This document shows, piece by piece, positions 35,815 through 48,214 of a stretch of DNA of 64,000 bases. Every line of letters starts with the position of its first letter. Position 1 is the stretch's first letter. Origin of the DNA: Jacaranda mimosifolia (lineage: Eukaryota > Streptophyta > Magnoliopsida > Lamiales > Bignoniaceae); NCBI GenBank assembly GCA_018894105.1, contig CM032128.1, positions 21,061,001-21,125,000 on the forward strand, written 5' to 3'. A model generated the notes under the pieces. That model did no database searches. It was not told the DNA's origin and was given only the letters and a program-made list of their open reading frames with translations. The position numbers and the translations under genes are program-made.

Positions 35815-36630
35815 TTTCCTGATTGAGTCTTTTAATAAGATGCAAAAGGTCAATTGAGAAGGATTGTTTTTTAATGTTTAGTAGTCTACTCTTATTTATT
35901 GAGCTCCCAAAATAGGATTGAATAGAAGAACTCCTGAACATTTGGCGATTTCAAATGTGTCGATATTAATGGTGACTCATTATTTCGATGAATTATTTCT
36001 TCGGACAGAAGAAGATTATGTAAACACTTACTTGAAGTCTCACTTATCAAATTCCATTGTGGAAGACCCCATTTTTTTTTGAAGAATTTGCCATGATATA
36101 CCTAATCCATGCATAATATCATGAAAAATGAATACAAATTTTTGACTGCTATTTAGTATTGGTAATAGGTTGGAACAATTATTTATTTTAGTTTAGGTTT
36201 CCTCATCTCTTCTTCTTCTTCTTGGGGAAAAAATGGAGGGGGTGTGGGGAGAAATGACAAGAAGATATTGGAACATCAACTTGGAAGATATGTTGGAGGC
36301 AGTTCATTTTGGCCATGGTACTAGGAAAACTCTGAACATCAGCAAATTATCTAGGAGGAGAAGAATAAACAACAAAATTTGTGCAAGAAAGGCAGAGTAT
36401 TTCTTTTTTAGATCTTTTGTTTTAGCATACGTTGAAGAAATAATTCGCTGGTGCACAATGATATCTACATTAAAACTAAGCAAATGAATAATACTGGACA
36501 AAAAATACTCGATATTGGCTAATTTATATAAATATGGTAAAAAAAAAAAAGTTACAAAAATACGATTGCTGAGAAAGTTTTATAAAAGTATGGTAAGACT
36601 TGGCTATAAGCCCCGCCTTTATTATTATTT
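35815..36630. other. Spacer and probable left end of a MULE
   Basis: An 84-codon plus-strand open frame at 36233-36487 has no recognisable domain. I do not call it a gene. From 36520 the words aaatatggtaa and aaagtatggtaag appear, which are common at the ends of plant MULEs. Confidence 0.35.
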
Positions 36631-37570
36631 TTTTTCACTCCAAATTAAGAGGCGTGACTCTATGCCTCTTAATTTTTTGCTTTTAAAAAAAAAAAAAAAA
36701 TACCACAAGAGGCATGACTACAATCCATGCCTCTTGTTGGTATTTGTTTTTTAAATAAAAATTTATAAAATTTAAATATCAAATATAAAATTAAAACTGG
36801 AAAGTAGACACACCTCTTAAAATAGAAATGAAAAAAAAAAAAAGATTAATCATTTAAGAAGATTAGTCATTTTGAAATGAATGTGAGTGTTGGGGTGATA
36901 CACAAGAGGCCTGGCTACAATCCACGTATTTTGTTGGTTTATTTTTTCAATAAAAAATAAAAAAATTAAATACAAGTATAAACCCAAAATTGGCATGGAG
37001 GCACATAACTCAAAAGAGAAAAAAAAGAAAAGAATAGTCATTTCAAAAGATTAGTCATTTTGAAATGAATGACTACTCTTCTAAAATGACAAAAGACTTC
37101 TTAAATATCTATTCTTTCTTTTTTCACTCCAAATTAAGAGGCGTGGCTCCACAACTCTTAATTTTTTGCTTTTTTTTTTTCTTTTTAAAATACCACAAGA
37201 GGCATGACTACAATCCACATCTCTTGTTGGTATATTTTTTTTAATTCACAAACTATAAAATTTAAATATCAAATATAAAATTGAAACTGGTATGCAGACG
37301 CACCTCTTAAAATAGAAATGAGAAAAAAAAGATAAGTCATTCTGAAATGAATGTGAGTGTTGGCGTGGTACACAAGAGGCTTGACTACAATCCATGTATT
37401 TTGTTGGTTTATTTTTTAATAAAAAATAAAAAAATTTAAATATCAAATATAAAATCGAAATTGGCATGTAGGGACAAACTCAAAAGAGAAAAAAAAAAAG
37501 GGAAAAGAGTACTCATTTAAAAAAACTAGTCATTTTGAAATGAATGACTACTCTTCTAAAATGACAAAAA
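36631..37570 (+). repeat. Two tandem copies of a 480-bp segment with hairpins
   Basis: Copy 1 (36631-37100) and copy 2 (37119-37570) both start ttttttcactccaaattaag and end near gactactcttctaaaatgac. Each holds palindromes: aattaagaggcgtgactcta pairs with gcctcttaatt at 36643-36674, and caagaggcatg pairs with catgcctcttg at 36706-36736. It is non-coding and lies upstream of the MULE transposase, probably the element's left terminal region. Confidence 0.8.
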
Positions 37571-37696
37571 ATTGACTCATTAGAAAGGAAAATCTTCCTT
37601 CCCAATGAGTCAGCAAGCATGAGTGTTGATTGTTGGCCAACACTCATGTATTATATATATGAATATTGGGGTGGTATATAGAGCAAAAGAAATGAA

Positions 37697-37830
37697 TTGA
37701 GGATTTTGGATAGTATTCTGAAAAGGAAAAGTGTGAAAAAGAAAAAATTGAGAGGGAAAAAAAAAATAGAAGAGAAGAGAAAAAAGGAGGGGGGGGGGGG
37801 GGGAGGATTAAGTGAAACAAAAAATAGGAG
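37697..37830 (+). repeat. Purine-rich tract with G run
   Basis: A long AG-rich stretch (gaaaaagg, gagaagag) with an uninterrupted G run of about 18 at 37787-37803. One strand is nearly all purine. Confidence 0.85.
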
Positions 37831-38314
37831 AAAGGAAAGCGGTGTTTCAAATAAGATAAAAATATTTGGAAATAAGGTAAAATTTAATTTTCTTGTTCAA
37901 AATATTCAATTTATATTTTTGATATTTTATGTTATTAGTTTTTAAATGTTATTATTTGTTCAAAAAATTTTATGTGCCTTAAAAATTTACTATAAATTTT
38001 TAAAAATTCTTTTTATAAATTTACTGTTTAATATGATTTGGGTAATGCATATGTAATGAAGATAAAATACACACTTGACATAGTGAATGATAAGTTTTTA
38101 TACGCCTTTTTTGCATGTATGGCAGATAGGAGCATAATTAACATTGTGACTTGTGATATATTTTGGAAGAAAGATTATAAAGGACTCTGATTCTATGAAA
38201 AATGATCGTCCTGCATGTGGATATCTACGACTCTCCCGTTCGGCAATATTTTTTGAATTAGTGTCAAAGTTATATGAAGTAATAGGTTATAGTAACTAAT
38301 ACTTATTAAAATTT

Positions 38315-40340
38315 TTGGCAAATGTTTATTTGGATAAAGAGGCTCGAATATCTAGAATTGTGCATATAGAAAATGATATTAATTTATCAAACTTGTCGGA
38401 TCCATGGGTTGGCATGAATAGTGTGGAGTTGTTTGTTGAAACTGAACTAATATGCCCTAGTAATGTGCAAGATATGTTATTGCTACGTGAGCATGGATCC
38501 TACATGTCACTTCTGATGCAATATCCTTTGGGCGGTGCTTCTACCTTTCATCAAAATCACTTGAGAGGAGACCAATATGCTACTCAATTTAGTGGTGAAT
38601 ATGGGCATACAATTCCACACATAGAGGCAAGAATTCCTGACTTACCCGCCGTAACAGATGACTTTACAAATTTTAGGATCCATGGTATTTATGATGGTGG
38701 TTCTACATCTCATCAAGATCCTATCGTTGGTCCTTTTACTTCTCATCAAGAGTTTTGGGAGGACACCAGTTTGAGCTCGAGATCCCGCATATAGACCAGA
38801 GCTCCCCCTGAACCATATGCAAATAGTTTTTTGTGATCGAAAGCTTAGTAATTCAAAGCCTGACGATTATGATATGGATGAATTAACCAATGATGATGAT
38901 GTAGAGCTAATACCACCACATGGTGAGGGGGTCTCTAATCAAGGACAAATGGTTAGGGCACCAACAATGCCCTCTATAGCTGACCAACCACATTTGTATC
39001 TAGTTATTTAATTACTCTCTACAATAGATCAAGATTTACCTGGAGACTCTAAGGATATTCCATCTGGTGTATGGGGGAGTTATTATAATAGTAGTAGTAG
39101 AAAGCTTGATGTGGGCATGGTTTTCAAAGATAAGAGCATGTTAAGGCTGCTTTGAAGGATTTCTCTGTACGGGTTGCAAGATGCGAATATCGCGTACTTG
39201 AGAGTATACCAAAACTACGAAAGGTTGTGTGTAAATTGGGGTGTAACTGGAGTGTTTGGGCAATTTTGAAAGAGCAAATGGAATTGTGGAAGATCACAAG
39301 GTATGGGGGCCCTCATACTTGTTTGATGGATGAAGTTTTGGTTGATCGTCAAAACTTAAGTCAAGATATGATTGCTATGGATTTGTTGGGCTATGTTCGT
39401 AACAATCCGGCATATAAGATAAAGAATGTACAACAAAATGTGAAGGGTAAGCATGGATATGAAATCTCATATACCAAGGTATGGAATGCATTGAAACGTG
39501 CAAGAGAGCAACTTTTTGGTACATGGGAGAGCTAAGTAAGAATGCTGCCCAAGTATATGAGAGCTCTCCAAAAGTGGAATTTAGGAATCATTGTTGAGTG
39601 GGAGCATCAACGAACAAGGATACCAATGCAAAGAATGTTGAAGTATGTGTTTTGTGCCTTCAAATCATGTATTAGCGGTTTCAAACATTATCACAAAATT
39701 ATCATTGTAGATGGAACCCATTTATATACAAAATATAGACATAAGATGTTGATTGCAGTAGTTATGGATGCAAATCAACAAGTTTTGCCTTTGGCTTTTG
39801 TGGTAGTTGATAAAGAAATAGCAACTATAGGCCAATTATGCATTTAATATATATTTCAAATGGTAGCACCATTCTATTGAGTATATTGTTCACAAGTTTG
39901 ACTACACTCAATAATAATCTTCAATCATAATGCGGATGCACACAGGTCGGGTAAATCACATACAAGTTGTCAAACTTAGGACATGTGAGTGCTCATGTGG
40001 AAAATGGGGTGATCTTGGTATTCCATTCTCACATGTGATGAGCGCATGTCGACATTTTGGGATAAATGCTGCAATATTTGTAAAACCATATTACAAACTT
40101 GAATATTACTAGACAATATGTCAATGGAGCTTTGAGTCGATATGGGCTGAATTAGGATGAACCTAATTTTGAGCTAGTCCATAATTAATCTAGCCCGTAG
40201 AGAACGCCATGTTGTAGAAAGAGATTGCACTACTAGGATCCAAATGAAATGGATTGGCTTCAAGCATTTGTGAGACAACAAGCCCATCATCAAGCCCAAG
40301 TTGAAGCCCAAGCCTACGCCGGACATACTTGATTGTTCTA
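38315..40340 (+). pseudogene. MULE transposase, stops and central deletion
   Basis: The N-terminal acidic part (38315-39010) resembles MuDR-type N-termini. Next comes the zinc/DNA-binding region with CKLGCNWSVWA and PAYKIKNVQQNVKGK (39152-39535), then KYMRALQKWN, RMLKYVFCAFKSC, FKHYHKIIIVDGTHLYTKY and LPLAFVVVDKE (39542-39847) of the MULE transposase domain, including its first catalytic Asp in VDGTHL. The sequence then jumps to a SWIM zinc finger, CECSCGKWGDLGIPFSH (39930-40112). The segment with the second Asp and the Glu is deleted. The SWIM third Cys is Phe (GIPFSH against GIPCSH). Several stops separate the blocks. It cannot encode an active transposase. Confidence 0.88.
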
Positions 40341-40662
40341 ACACTATTATTTATGTTTTATGTTCTATATTTTTTCTTCGTATCAAACATGATGAATGAT
40401 AAATTTGGTGGGAAATTTCAAAAATTTTAGACAGTTGTGATCGATGTTAGGTTGAACTTACATTCTAAAAGAATAAGAAAAATTTCTAGTTCTATTATTT
40501 TAATCTTTATTAATGTATTAAAACTTATACTTTGTTATTTAGTTAAGTAATAAGTGTTACATATTATACGCATAAAAATTAAATATACATAACATTATAA
40601 ACCTATATTCTCATTTTCTTAAGAGATAGTTGAAATGCAAGTTTGAATTTTAAAATTATGAA

Positions 40663-41073
40663 TCAATAAAAATGATGCATGATATTAATCATCTTCATCA
40701 AGATATAATAATCGGACTTATAGTTAGGGTGATCAAGTACATTATGAATTTCACGATGTGTGAGTCTTTGACCTCGTGCAAAAGCAAACTCTTCCGCTAG
40801 TTCGAGCATGTGATACCAGCAATGATGCATAATCATTTTGTTGTTTTCTTTTCTTATTTTTGCAATAGCTCTTGTACAATTTTCTTCTCAATTCCTTGAC
40901 ATTGACAATGATCGACGTCGTGCAATTCGCACACCAAGCCTTTGAAGATCATTTGCCAACTTCTCAGATTCGTTAACTCTATATACTCATTCCCTCTGAA
41001 GTCCAAAATAATATTCTATTAGATCGTCATACCGAAGTGATAGATAGTCATATTTCTTTCTCTCAATATCCAT
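40663..41073 (-). pseudogene. Second MULE-linked reading frame, two TGA stops
   Basis: From ATG at 41073 the minus strand runs 137 codons to TGA at 40663 with only two internal stops, both TGA. Parts read MDIERKKYDYLSLRYDDLIE, YYFGLQRE, KLANDLQRLGVRIARRRSLS and MLELAEEFAFARGQRLTHRE. It looks helical, probably coiled-coil, with a basic patch (RIARRR). I do not recognise the family. It converges on the transposase, as second genes of autonomous MULEs do. It could equally be a captured host exon. Two isolated TGA codons are consistent with CGA-to-TGA transitions. Confidence 0.5.
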
Positions 41074-41227
41074 GTGTATCCATGCTCAAAAAATGGATCA
41101 TCTCCCATTTGAGTTCAAATGTAGAAGATTAAAAAAATATAAGACTTAGTTATGTGATTGGTAGGTTATGTATTTATAAATAGAATAGGTAAATAATATT
41201 GAGGGGGTCAAAATATTATGTGACAGT

Positions 41228-43054
41228 TTCACATGCCTCTAAAGCAAATCCACACACCTTGAACACTCTCAATCCTCTCTCAATTAGCTAACGATATGAG
41301 GAGGATAATGAAGAAAGTGTAAGGGAGTTATTGGAGAGAGAAAGTTGTTGGAGGGAATCTAGAGAGTGAGGTCTCTCACCACTTGATTGGAGGGGGAAAT
41401 GCAACTGGAATTAAATGGCATAAGTGGCTAGTCAAGTGGGGAAAATGAGGTGTATTTATAGTGTGAGGTAGAAACCTATGGAAGTTTCTATCACACACTC
41501 CTCACTTGTCCACCTAAGATGCCAATTGGCAAGTCAAGTTGCATTTTTAATTTTTTAAATAAAAAAATACCAACTTATTAATATTAAATGGACTCCTTCA
41601 TTTATTTTTTCATCTAAAATTAGAATCCAAAATTAATTAAATCAACTCCTTAATTTAATTGGGTTAACTTAACTCCCTAAGTTAATTAAATCAACTCTTT
41701 AAGTTGACTTTGACAAATTAAATTACCACATGGCACCAATTAAATTAACTCCTTAATTGAATTGGTCTAATTTAACTTTTTAAATTATTTTGATTAATTT
41801 AATACTTAAATTAATCAAGCAATAGTGACCAATTAATAATTAGTCAACTTGTTCTCTCTCTCTTTCTGTCTGTCTGTCTGTCTCTTTCTCTCCAACAAAC
41901 TTGATCACTTTAATTATCTAACTCCTCAGATAATTTCTCCAATCAAATGATAGTGTTCTAGGCTTTTGTGTGTGACCCTTTAGGTTTACCAATTAATTAG
42001 ACATGGCCTCACAACTCTTTGTGATTTATTGGATATCAAATATTCCAATTAGTTTAAACTCTTTTAAATTAATCACTATATCAATTAATCTTTGTTAATT
42101 GAAGAGTACCCAATCTCCATAGTCGATGTCTAGCACAAAGCCTACGAAGCCCAACTAAGTGGATGAATTAATTGAGGGTGAACCATTACCGCTTACAATT
42201 GCCGTGCAAATACGGTCATTCCGTTTCATACATCCCAAAAAAGGCCAAGGGCAAGATATTTGTTGGCTCCTTAATAGCCTCGATAACTATGTATCTATTC
42301 TTGATGTTCGATTCCTCATTATGACCTCAACTTTGGAAAACTCTTTTCCGAATTATCATATCACCTTGCGCAATGATTTCTTGGAATCAAATATGTTAGA
42401 ATACATAAGAGATCAACCCATACTTCGCATACGAGTGAAACAGATCCCATCTTGGAACTTATCAATCTCCATGCATAAATAGCTTGTGCCCAAACTAAGC
42501 CCCGGGCAACCGCTATGTGGAGGAGCAAAATCAAAGCACAAGGACATATATACAAAGTTATTGTGGAGCCTCAAGTCAAATGACTAATTATATGCACTAT
42601 CGTAAGCTAGAAAATTTGCCATTACCGACATGCCACTACGGCTACCTTGTGGATTCTTTAAGTAAGTCTTCAGTGAACTTGTCCTCTAACAAGCATCCAC
42701 TGATATGTATCCATGTCTAACTAGCTTGCCCATGAAATGGGGCAATATCCAACTCTTTGGAGTATGCATTGTTAGTGCAAGGCTATTTGAATATTAGATG
42801 CCCTATCTCATAAGATTCTATCACTTTGAATATGTAAAATCATTATCATGGAGACTTATTTTATGGTCACCATCATATTCATGACCGAGTCCCATAGTCT
42901 TATATGATTTAAGGGCTTCAGCCAAATGTATGTGAAGAAATCATAAATGCATAAGATAAAGATGACCATTTAATTGAATATAATTCAAGCAAGATTGTTA
43001 CATGAAGTACTTCTACATGCCAATCTAATTGGCTTGTGGGGAACTATTCCAACA
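41228..43054 (+). repeat. LTR-family copy 1 (truncated on the left)
   Basis: Homologous to 43975-45345 and 45389-47821 in the same orientation and to 61272-62839 inverted. It ends in ggaactattccaaca. Recognisable words are caattagctaacgatatgag at the left, repeated taattaaattaactcctt in the middle, and gaagagtacccaatctccat with ttcgataactatg-like text on the right. A (TCTG)n microsatellite lies at 41862-41885. There is no coding. The left end is cut where the MULE adjoins. Confidence 0.75.
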
Positions 43055-43379
43055 ATTTCACGTGCCTGATTCTCGTAGAGATTTTAACATTACAAGGATT
43101 CCTTCATGAGCACGAATAATTACATCAGTTGAAGTAAATGTATAGTGTAGTCATTGTCGATCCTGCACACATTTGTATTTATGTGGAGAAGTTACTGCAG
43201 TCCTGCCACTAGGATTAGGGGCTCCACTCTTTCGAGGTAGATCACCTAAAAAGTCAATCCAAAATGAGGTATTGCTGTTCTTTCTCTGTCTCTACAAGTG
43301 GACTTATAGTCTTCTTCCTAAGAAGATCCTTTCTAGTCGACACATATTACTGCTAGATGGTAGACTTATGCACTAACAC

Positions 43380-43935
43380 TATGACCCAGGGGTGAGGTCA
43401 AGAACTTGTTCATCCTACGGCATTCCTAGAGATTGAGAGATGCAGGTCGCAAGCGGAGAAAGTAACCATGATAAGTTGTCTAAAGCATGCAGACGTAACC
43501 AGTCTCAAGCTCTTACTCTCCATTCTATGAGAAAAGGTTCTAAATGAAGCCTTACGACATGGCCTCGTTCTGTACCTTTCTTAAAAGATGAAGAAGGACA
43601 TAAAGAAGTTGAAGTCAGAAAAATGGTGCCACTTCCACCACCGCTACAAATACACCATTAAGTGGTGCAGACACCTAAAGGATGAGATTGAGATGATGAT
43701 CTAGTCGGGATACCTTATGGAGTATGTATTGCAGACGTCAAACAATCCTAAGGATGGGAAGAATAGCTATTTCTATTCATAGCTCAATGAGCATTCAATG
43801 CTTGCCAACCAACAGTATCCGTGCAATGGATACAATCTCCCCCATTGCTAGCGTACCCTCATGCTCTTGGGAGGGCCCACCAATGAAGTATATAGAGAAG
43901 CAAGGATCCAATCACACAACAAAATTTAAAACTTC
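43380..43935 (+). pseudogene. Ty3/gypsy gag C-terminal remnant
   Basis: The plus strand gives KWCHFHHRYKYTIKWCRHLK, then DEIEMMI, a stop, and SGYLMEYV. This is the C..H..H....C..LKDEIE.LI..GYL.EYV pattern at the zinc-knuckle end of plant Ty3/gypsy gag. Further on LMLLGGPTNEVYREARIQ parallels the ISGGP motif found near the gag-protease junction. Stops and frame changes abound. It sits between two LTR-family copies and may be the last internal piece of one element. Confidence 0.68.
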
Positions 43936-43974
43936 GTCACATGAAAATAACTTGTAAAACCACATACTTGGGAT

Positions 43975-45345
43975 CTTGTTTTATGCCTTAAAGATGGATA
44001 TGGGAGAAAAATCAATTACCTTGATTGATTCTTCAAAAATCAAAGTGTAGAAGCTTCAAGTGACTTCTCAATTGAAGATCTACCATTTCTCCTTCATTGG
44101 ATCTTTATTCCTCACTCTTTGGCGTCAAAGTACAGCAACTTAAGCGTCCAAATCATCTCCAAACTGTGCTCAAAGGGTAGCAACAAAAATAGCCAAATCA
44201 AGCCTCTAAAAACTGCCAATTGTAATGAAGAATTCTTCCTCAAAAGATCTTCCTTGCTCACCAATAATAATACCCAAAGTGTGCTATGTCTGAAGGTATC
44301 CACACACCTTACAAGCACTCTAATCTTCACTCTTAGGATAGAAAAAGAATGAAGAAGAAAAAGGAATTTAAGAGGGAAAAGAAAGTTTGGAAGAAAGAGA
44401 ATATTGGTAGAGAATCTTGGGAGGGAGTTATTTGTTCACAACAAAAATGAGAGAGAGAGTTATAGTCCTCTCTCATCAAGTGTTCGACCATAGGGGGAAT
44501 GGGAGAGCCTTTTATAAGGTGTTTCCCACTTGCATGCATGCTAACTTGGATGCCAAGAAATTAATTTCTACTAGTTAAAATCCTACTTCAAATAGGAAAC
44601 TAAATTCTACTAATCAAAATTCTATTTCAATTAGGAAATTAATTTCTACTAATTAAAATCCTATTTTAATTAGGAAATTGACATTGCCACTTGATTTTAA
44701 ATGGACACTTCCATTAAAAGTTTTCATCTAAAACTAGATTCTCCAATTAATTAAATTGACCTGTCAATTTAATTAAACTAACTTAGCCCTTTAAGTTAAT
44801 AAGACTAATTAAATTATCACATGGCTCCAATTAAATTAACTCTTTAATTTAATTAATCTAATTTAACTTCTTAAATTATATAATTAATCTAATACTTTAA
44901 ATTAATCAAGCCATCATGACTAACTTTTAATTAGTCAACTTGGTCTCTTCCAAACTTGACCAATCTTATTATCTAACTCTTTTAATAATTTCCCTAATTC
45001 TATTTAGAGTGGTTAAAGCTTTTGTGTGTGATCCTTTAGGTTCACCAATTAATTAGATATGGACTCACAACTCTTTGTAATTTATTGAATATCAAATATT
45101 CCAACTAGTATAAATGCTTTTAAACTAATCACTCTTTTAATTAATCTCTATTAATTGAAGAGTACCCAATCTCCATAGTCGATGTCAAGCATAAGCCTGT
45201 GGAGCCCAACCAGTTTGATGAATTAATTCCAATGAACCTTTTCCGCTTACGATTATCATGCAAATATAGTCCTTCCATTTTCTATCTCTCGAAAGAGGCA
45301 TAGGGGAAGATATTTGTCGGTTCCCTAATAGCTTCAATAACTATG
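43975..45345 (+). repeat. LTR-family copy 2 (3' truncated)
   Basis: Aligns with copy 3 from near its start to cttcaataactatg, then stops abruptly at 45345 where copy 3 begins about 40 bp later. About 740 bp of the 3' part are missing. It is more diverged than copies 1 and 3. Non-coding. Confidence 0.7.
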
Positions 45346-45388
45346 TGAAAAAATGAGAAGGTGGAAGGATCCTAAATAACTATAAAAA

Positions 45389-47821
45389 TTAGGCAAAAGT
45401 TAATTTACACTTCCTCAACCTAAGGATCTAATTTCATGCCTCAAAAGTGGATTTAAAGGTTAGAGAATATTACCTTAATAGAGAAATTGAAGGGTAACTA
45501 GCAAGATCTTCCAAAGGAACTCCTTCCAACCAAGATCAATGCTTTTTTTATCCAAGGATCTCCAACACCTCTCCAATGGTCAGCAATTACAACAACACTT
45601 GCTGTCCAAAACTCCTCCAAGATGAAGAAGAAAATACAGCAAAATAGCAACAAAGTTTCTAAACCACCGGTGGTGCAATTTGAAAAGGCTAAATATAACT
45701 TAGCTGGTCCACTCCAAGGACCTAATCATGCATTCAATGAGGATTTAGATTCAAAAAATTTACCTTGAATGCTAAATCCAAAGGTAGGAGGAGAAAGACT
45801 CCAATAAGCTCTTCAAAGGAGCAATCACACACAATAAAATGTCACCAACGGATGACTGCCTTCCAAAACCCCAAAATTGCTCAAAATTTATAGAAAACAC
45901 CTAAACACACCAAGGAAGATGTTATAAAAATTTTGTGCCAATAAGATCTTCCAAAGTCCTTAAAATCTGCCATGAAAGCCACTGGACAACAATGGATCAC
46001 CAAAGAGCACCAAGTCCCCCAATGTTAGACCTTTAATGTAATAATCCACACACCCAAGGACATCCCTAATCAGCTTCAAATCTGCTAGATAATGAGAGGA
46101 TGAAGGTGAGGGATGGGTGGTTATGAAAGAATTGGAGAGGAAGAGAGTTTAGAGAGTGTGAAACTTCAACAAATGAAAGATCACACTTTTGGAGGAAATA
46201 TGGGAATCTTGAGTGTAGCACCATCACATGGCGGGCTGTCTCTTATTATAGAGAGGATGGTGTGATGCGAGTTGGAATCACACTTCCTTGGTTAGTTGGC
46301 TAACTTGGCAACTAACTTGCTAACCAACTTGCATGTGAATTTCACATACATTTGAATTTAATTTGCATCTTTATTTCATCTTATGAAATGTAGTGCAAAT
46401 TAATTTTAAATTAATCTCAAATGAACTCCTTCATTTGAATTTTCCTCCAAAATTCTCATTTTAATTAAATTAACTCTTTAATTTAATTAATTGGTTTAAC
46501 TTAACTCCTTAAATCAATTAACTTAGCTCTTTTAAGTTAAAAGGTGTCAACTTAATTCTTTAACTTGACTCATTAATTGTCACATGGCACCAATTAAATT
46601 AACTCATTAATTCAATTGGTTTAATTTAACTCCTTAAATTATTTTGATTAATTTAATTGATGACCAAAAAATTAGTTAATTAAATTCTTCTCCAAAATCG
46701 CCTAGGAGAATTTTCTAACTCTTTAGAAAATTCCTCCCATTTAGTAGAACTTCCTTTAGGTTTTTGTGTACGACCCATTAGGTTCATCCATTCATTGGAC
46801 ATGAGCTCACAACTAATTGTGATATTTGAATATTGAAATATTCATATTGGTTTAAACTCCTTTAAACTAATTAGTTTTTCAATTAATCTCCATTAACCGA
46901 AGAATACCCAATCTCCATAGTCAATGTGTAGCAACAAGCCCATGGAGCCCAACTAATTAGATGAAATAAATATGCTTTGATGAACCATTCTAGCTTTACG
47001 TTGCAAATACAGTCCTACCATCTCTTATCTCCCGAAAAAGAGTTAGAGTAAGATATTTGTCGGCTCCCTAATAGCTTCGATAACTATGTTTCTAATCTCA
47101 ATGTTCGATTCCCCTTTATGACCTCATCTTTGGAAAACTCCTTTTCCAAATTTTCATACTACCTCACGCAAGGATTTCTTGAAATCGATCATTATAGAAT
47201 ACATAGGAGATACACTCGTCCTTCACAATGAAGAGGAGACGGATCCAATTTTAGATCTCACAAACCTCCATGTCTAAGTAGCTCATACCTAATCTCAACC
47301 CGAATGATCCGCTACGTGGTCGGTTAAGAGTCAAAGTATGAGGACCTAAACATAAGGTTACCATGGATCCTCAGGTCAAATGACTAATATATGTATTAGC
47401 GTAAGCTAGAGAACTTGCCACTACTGACTTGCCACTCTGGCTATCTAGTGGATTTTTCGGGTGGGTCTTCAATGAACTTGTTCTCTAAAAGCACCCACTA
47501 ACCCATGTCTAGCATGGATTACTCATGAAATGGAGCAATATCCAACTCCTTGGATTTATGCATCGTTAGTGCAAGTCTTCCAAATCCTAGACGCCCTGAA
47601 TATTTAAAATCACGACTGTGTAAGACTTATTTCATGATCACCACCCAGTGCGTGACCAAGTCACATAGTCATGTGTGATTTAGCGGCTTCAACCAAATAC
47701 CAGTGAAATAAATAAGCATAAGATGAAGATGGCTTTATATGAATATCATTCAATCAAGATTGTATCACAAGTGAAATAGTTTACATGCCAATCTGATTGG
47801 CTGCAGGGCACTATTCCAACA
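45389..47821 (+). repeat. LTR-family copy 3 (longest)
   Basis: About 2.4 kb ending in gcactattccaaca at 47821. It contains the full order of family words: cctcaacctaaggatctaat, ggagaatattacc-like text, tctccaacacctctccaatg, the AATTAA-rich middle, tacccaatctccatagtcaa, gatatttgtcggctcccta and the terminal ccaatctgattgg. It is probably a long LTR of a Ty3/gypsy family. The exact TG start was not resolved. Confidence 0.72.
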
Positions 47822-48214
47822 ATTGATCCTAATCACCAAATACTTGATTCAATTGATGAATTTGAGTGTTTAGTTGATTTTACATGAGGCTTGTTTTGTG
47901 ATGAATTGAGATATGCTAATATGTGATGTAAGTGTTGATTCATGTGTTGGCATGATTTTGATTCATGTTAGTTTATTTTAAATGTTGATTTAACATTGGA
48001 TGATGTTATACGTTGATATATCATTTTTAATTTGTCCTTAAGGTGTTTTGGTCATTTTTGGATCCAACTGGATTGGAGTTAATTGAGGTTTTTTAGATGA
48101 TATTGATTCTCACTTAAGTTTGATTTTTGAAGCATGTTTTCCTACTAACTACTATGAGGCATAGAAGCTAGTTAGTTAGCTCGACCTAGTAACTCAAAAA
48201 ATTGATTGTTGTGT

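Larger units (their letters stand above)
36631..41225 (+). mobile_element. Decayed Mutator-like element (MULE)
   Basis: It comprises duplicated left-end repeats, a plus-strand transposase relic (38315-40340) and a minus-strand second reading frame (40663-41073). The right boundary is placed where the adjacent LTR-family copy begins abruptly (about 41225), so the MULE seems to have inserted into that LTR. Terminal inverted repeats were not resolved by eye, so both ends are approximate. Confidence 0.6.

Noticed and set aside
36233..36487. 84-codon plus-strand frame (starts [14 protein letters not shown])
   Set aside because: No recognised domain and no exon partners; an AT-rich overlapping frame also exists on the other strand.
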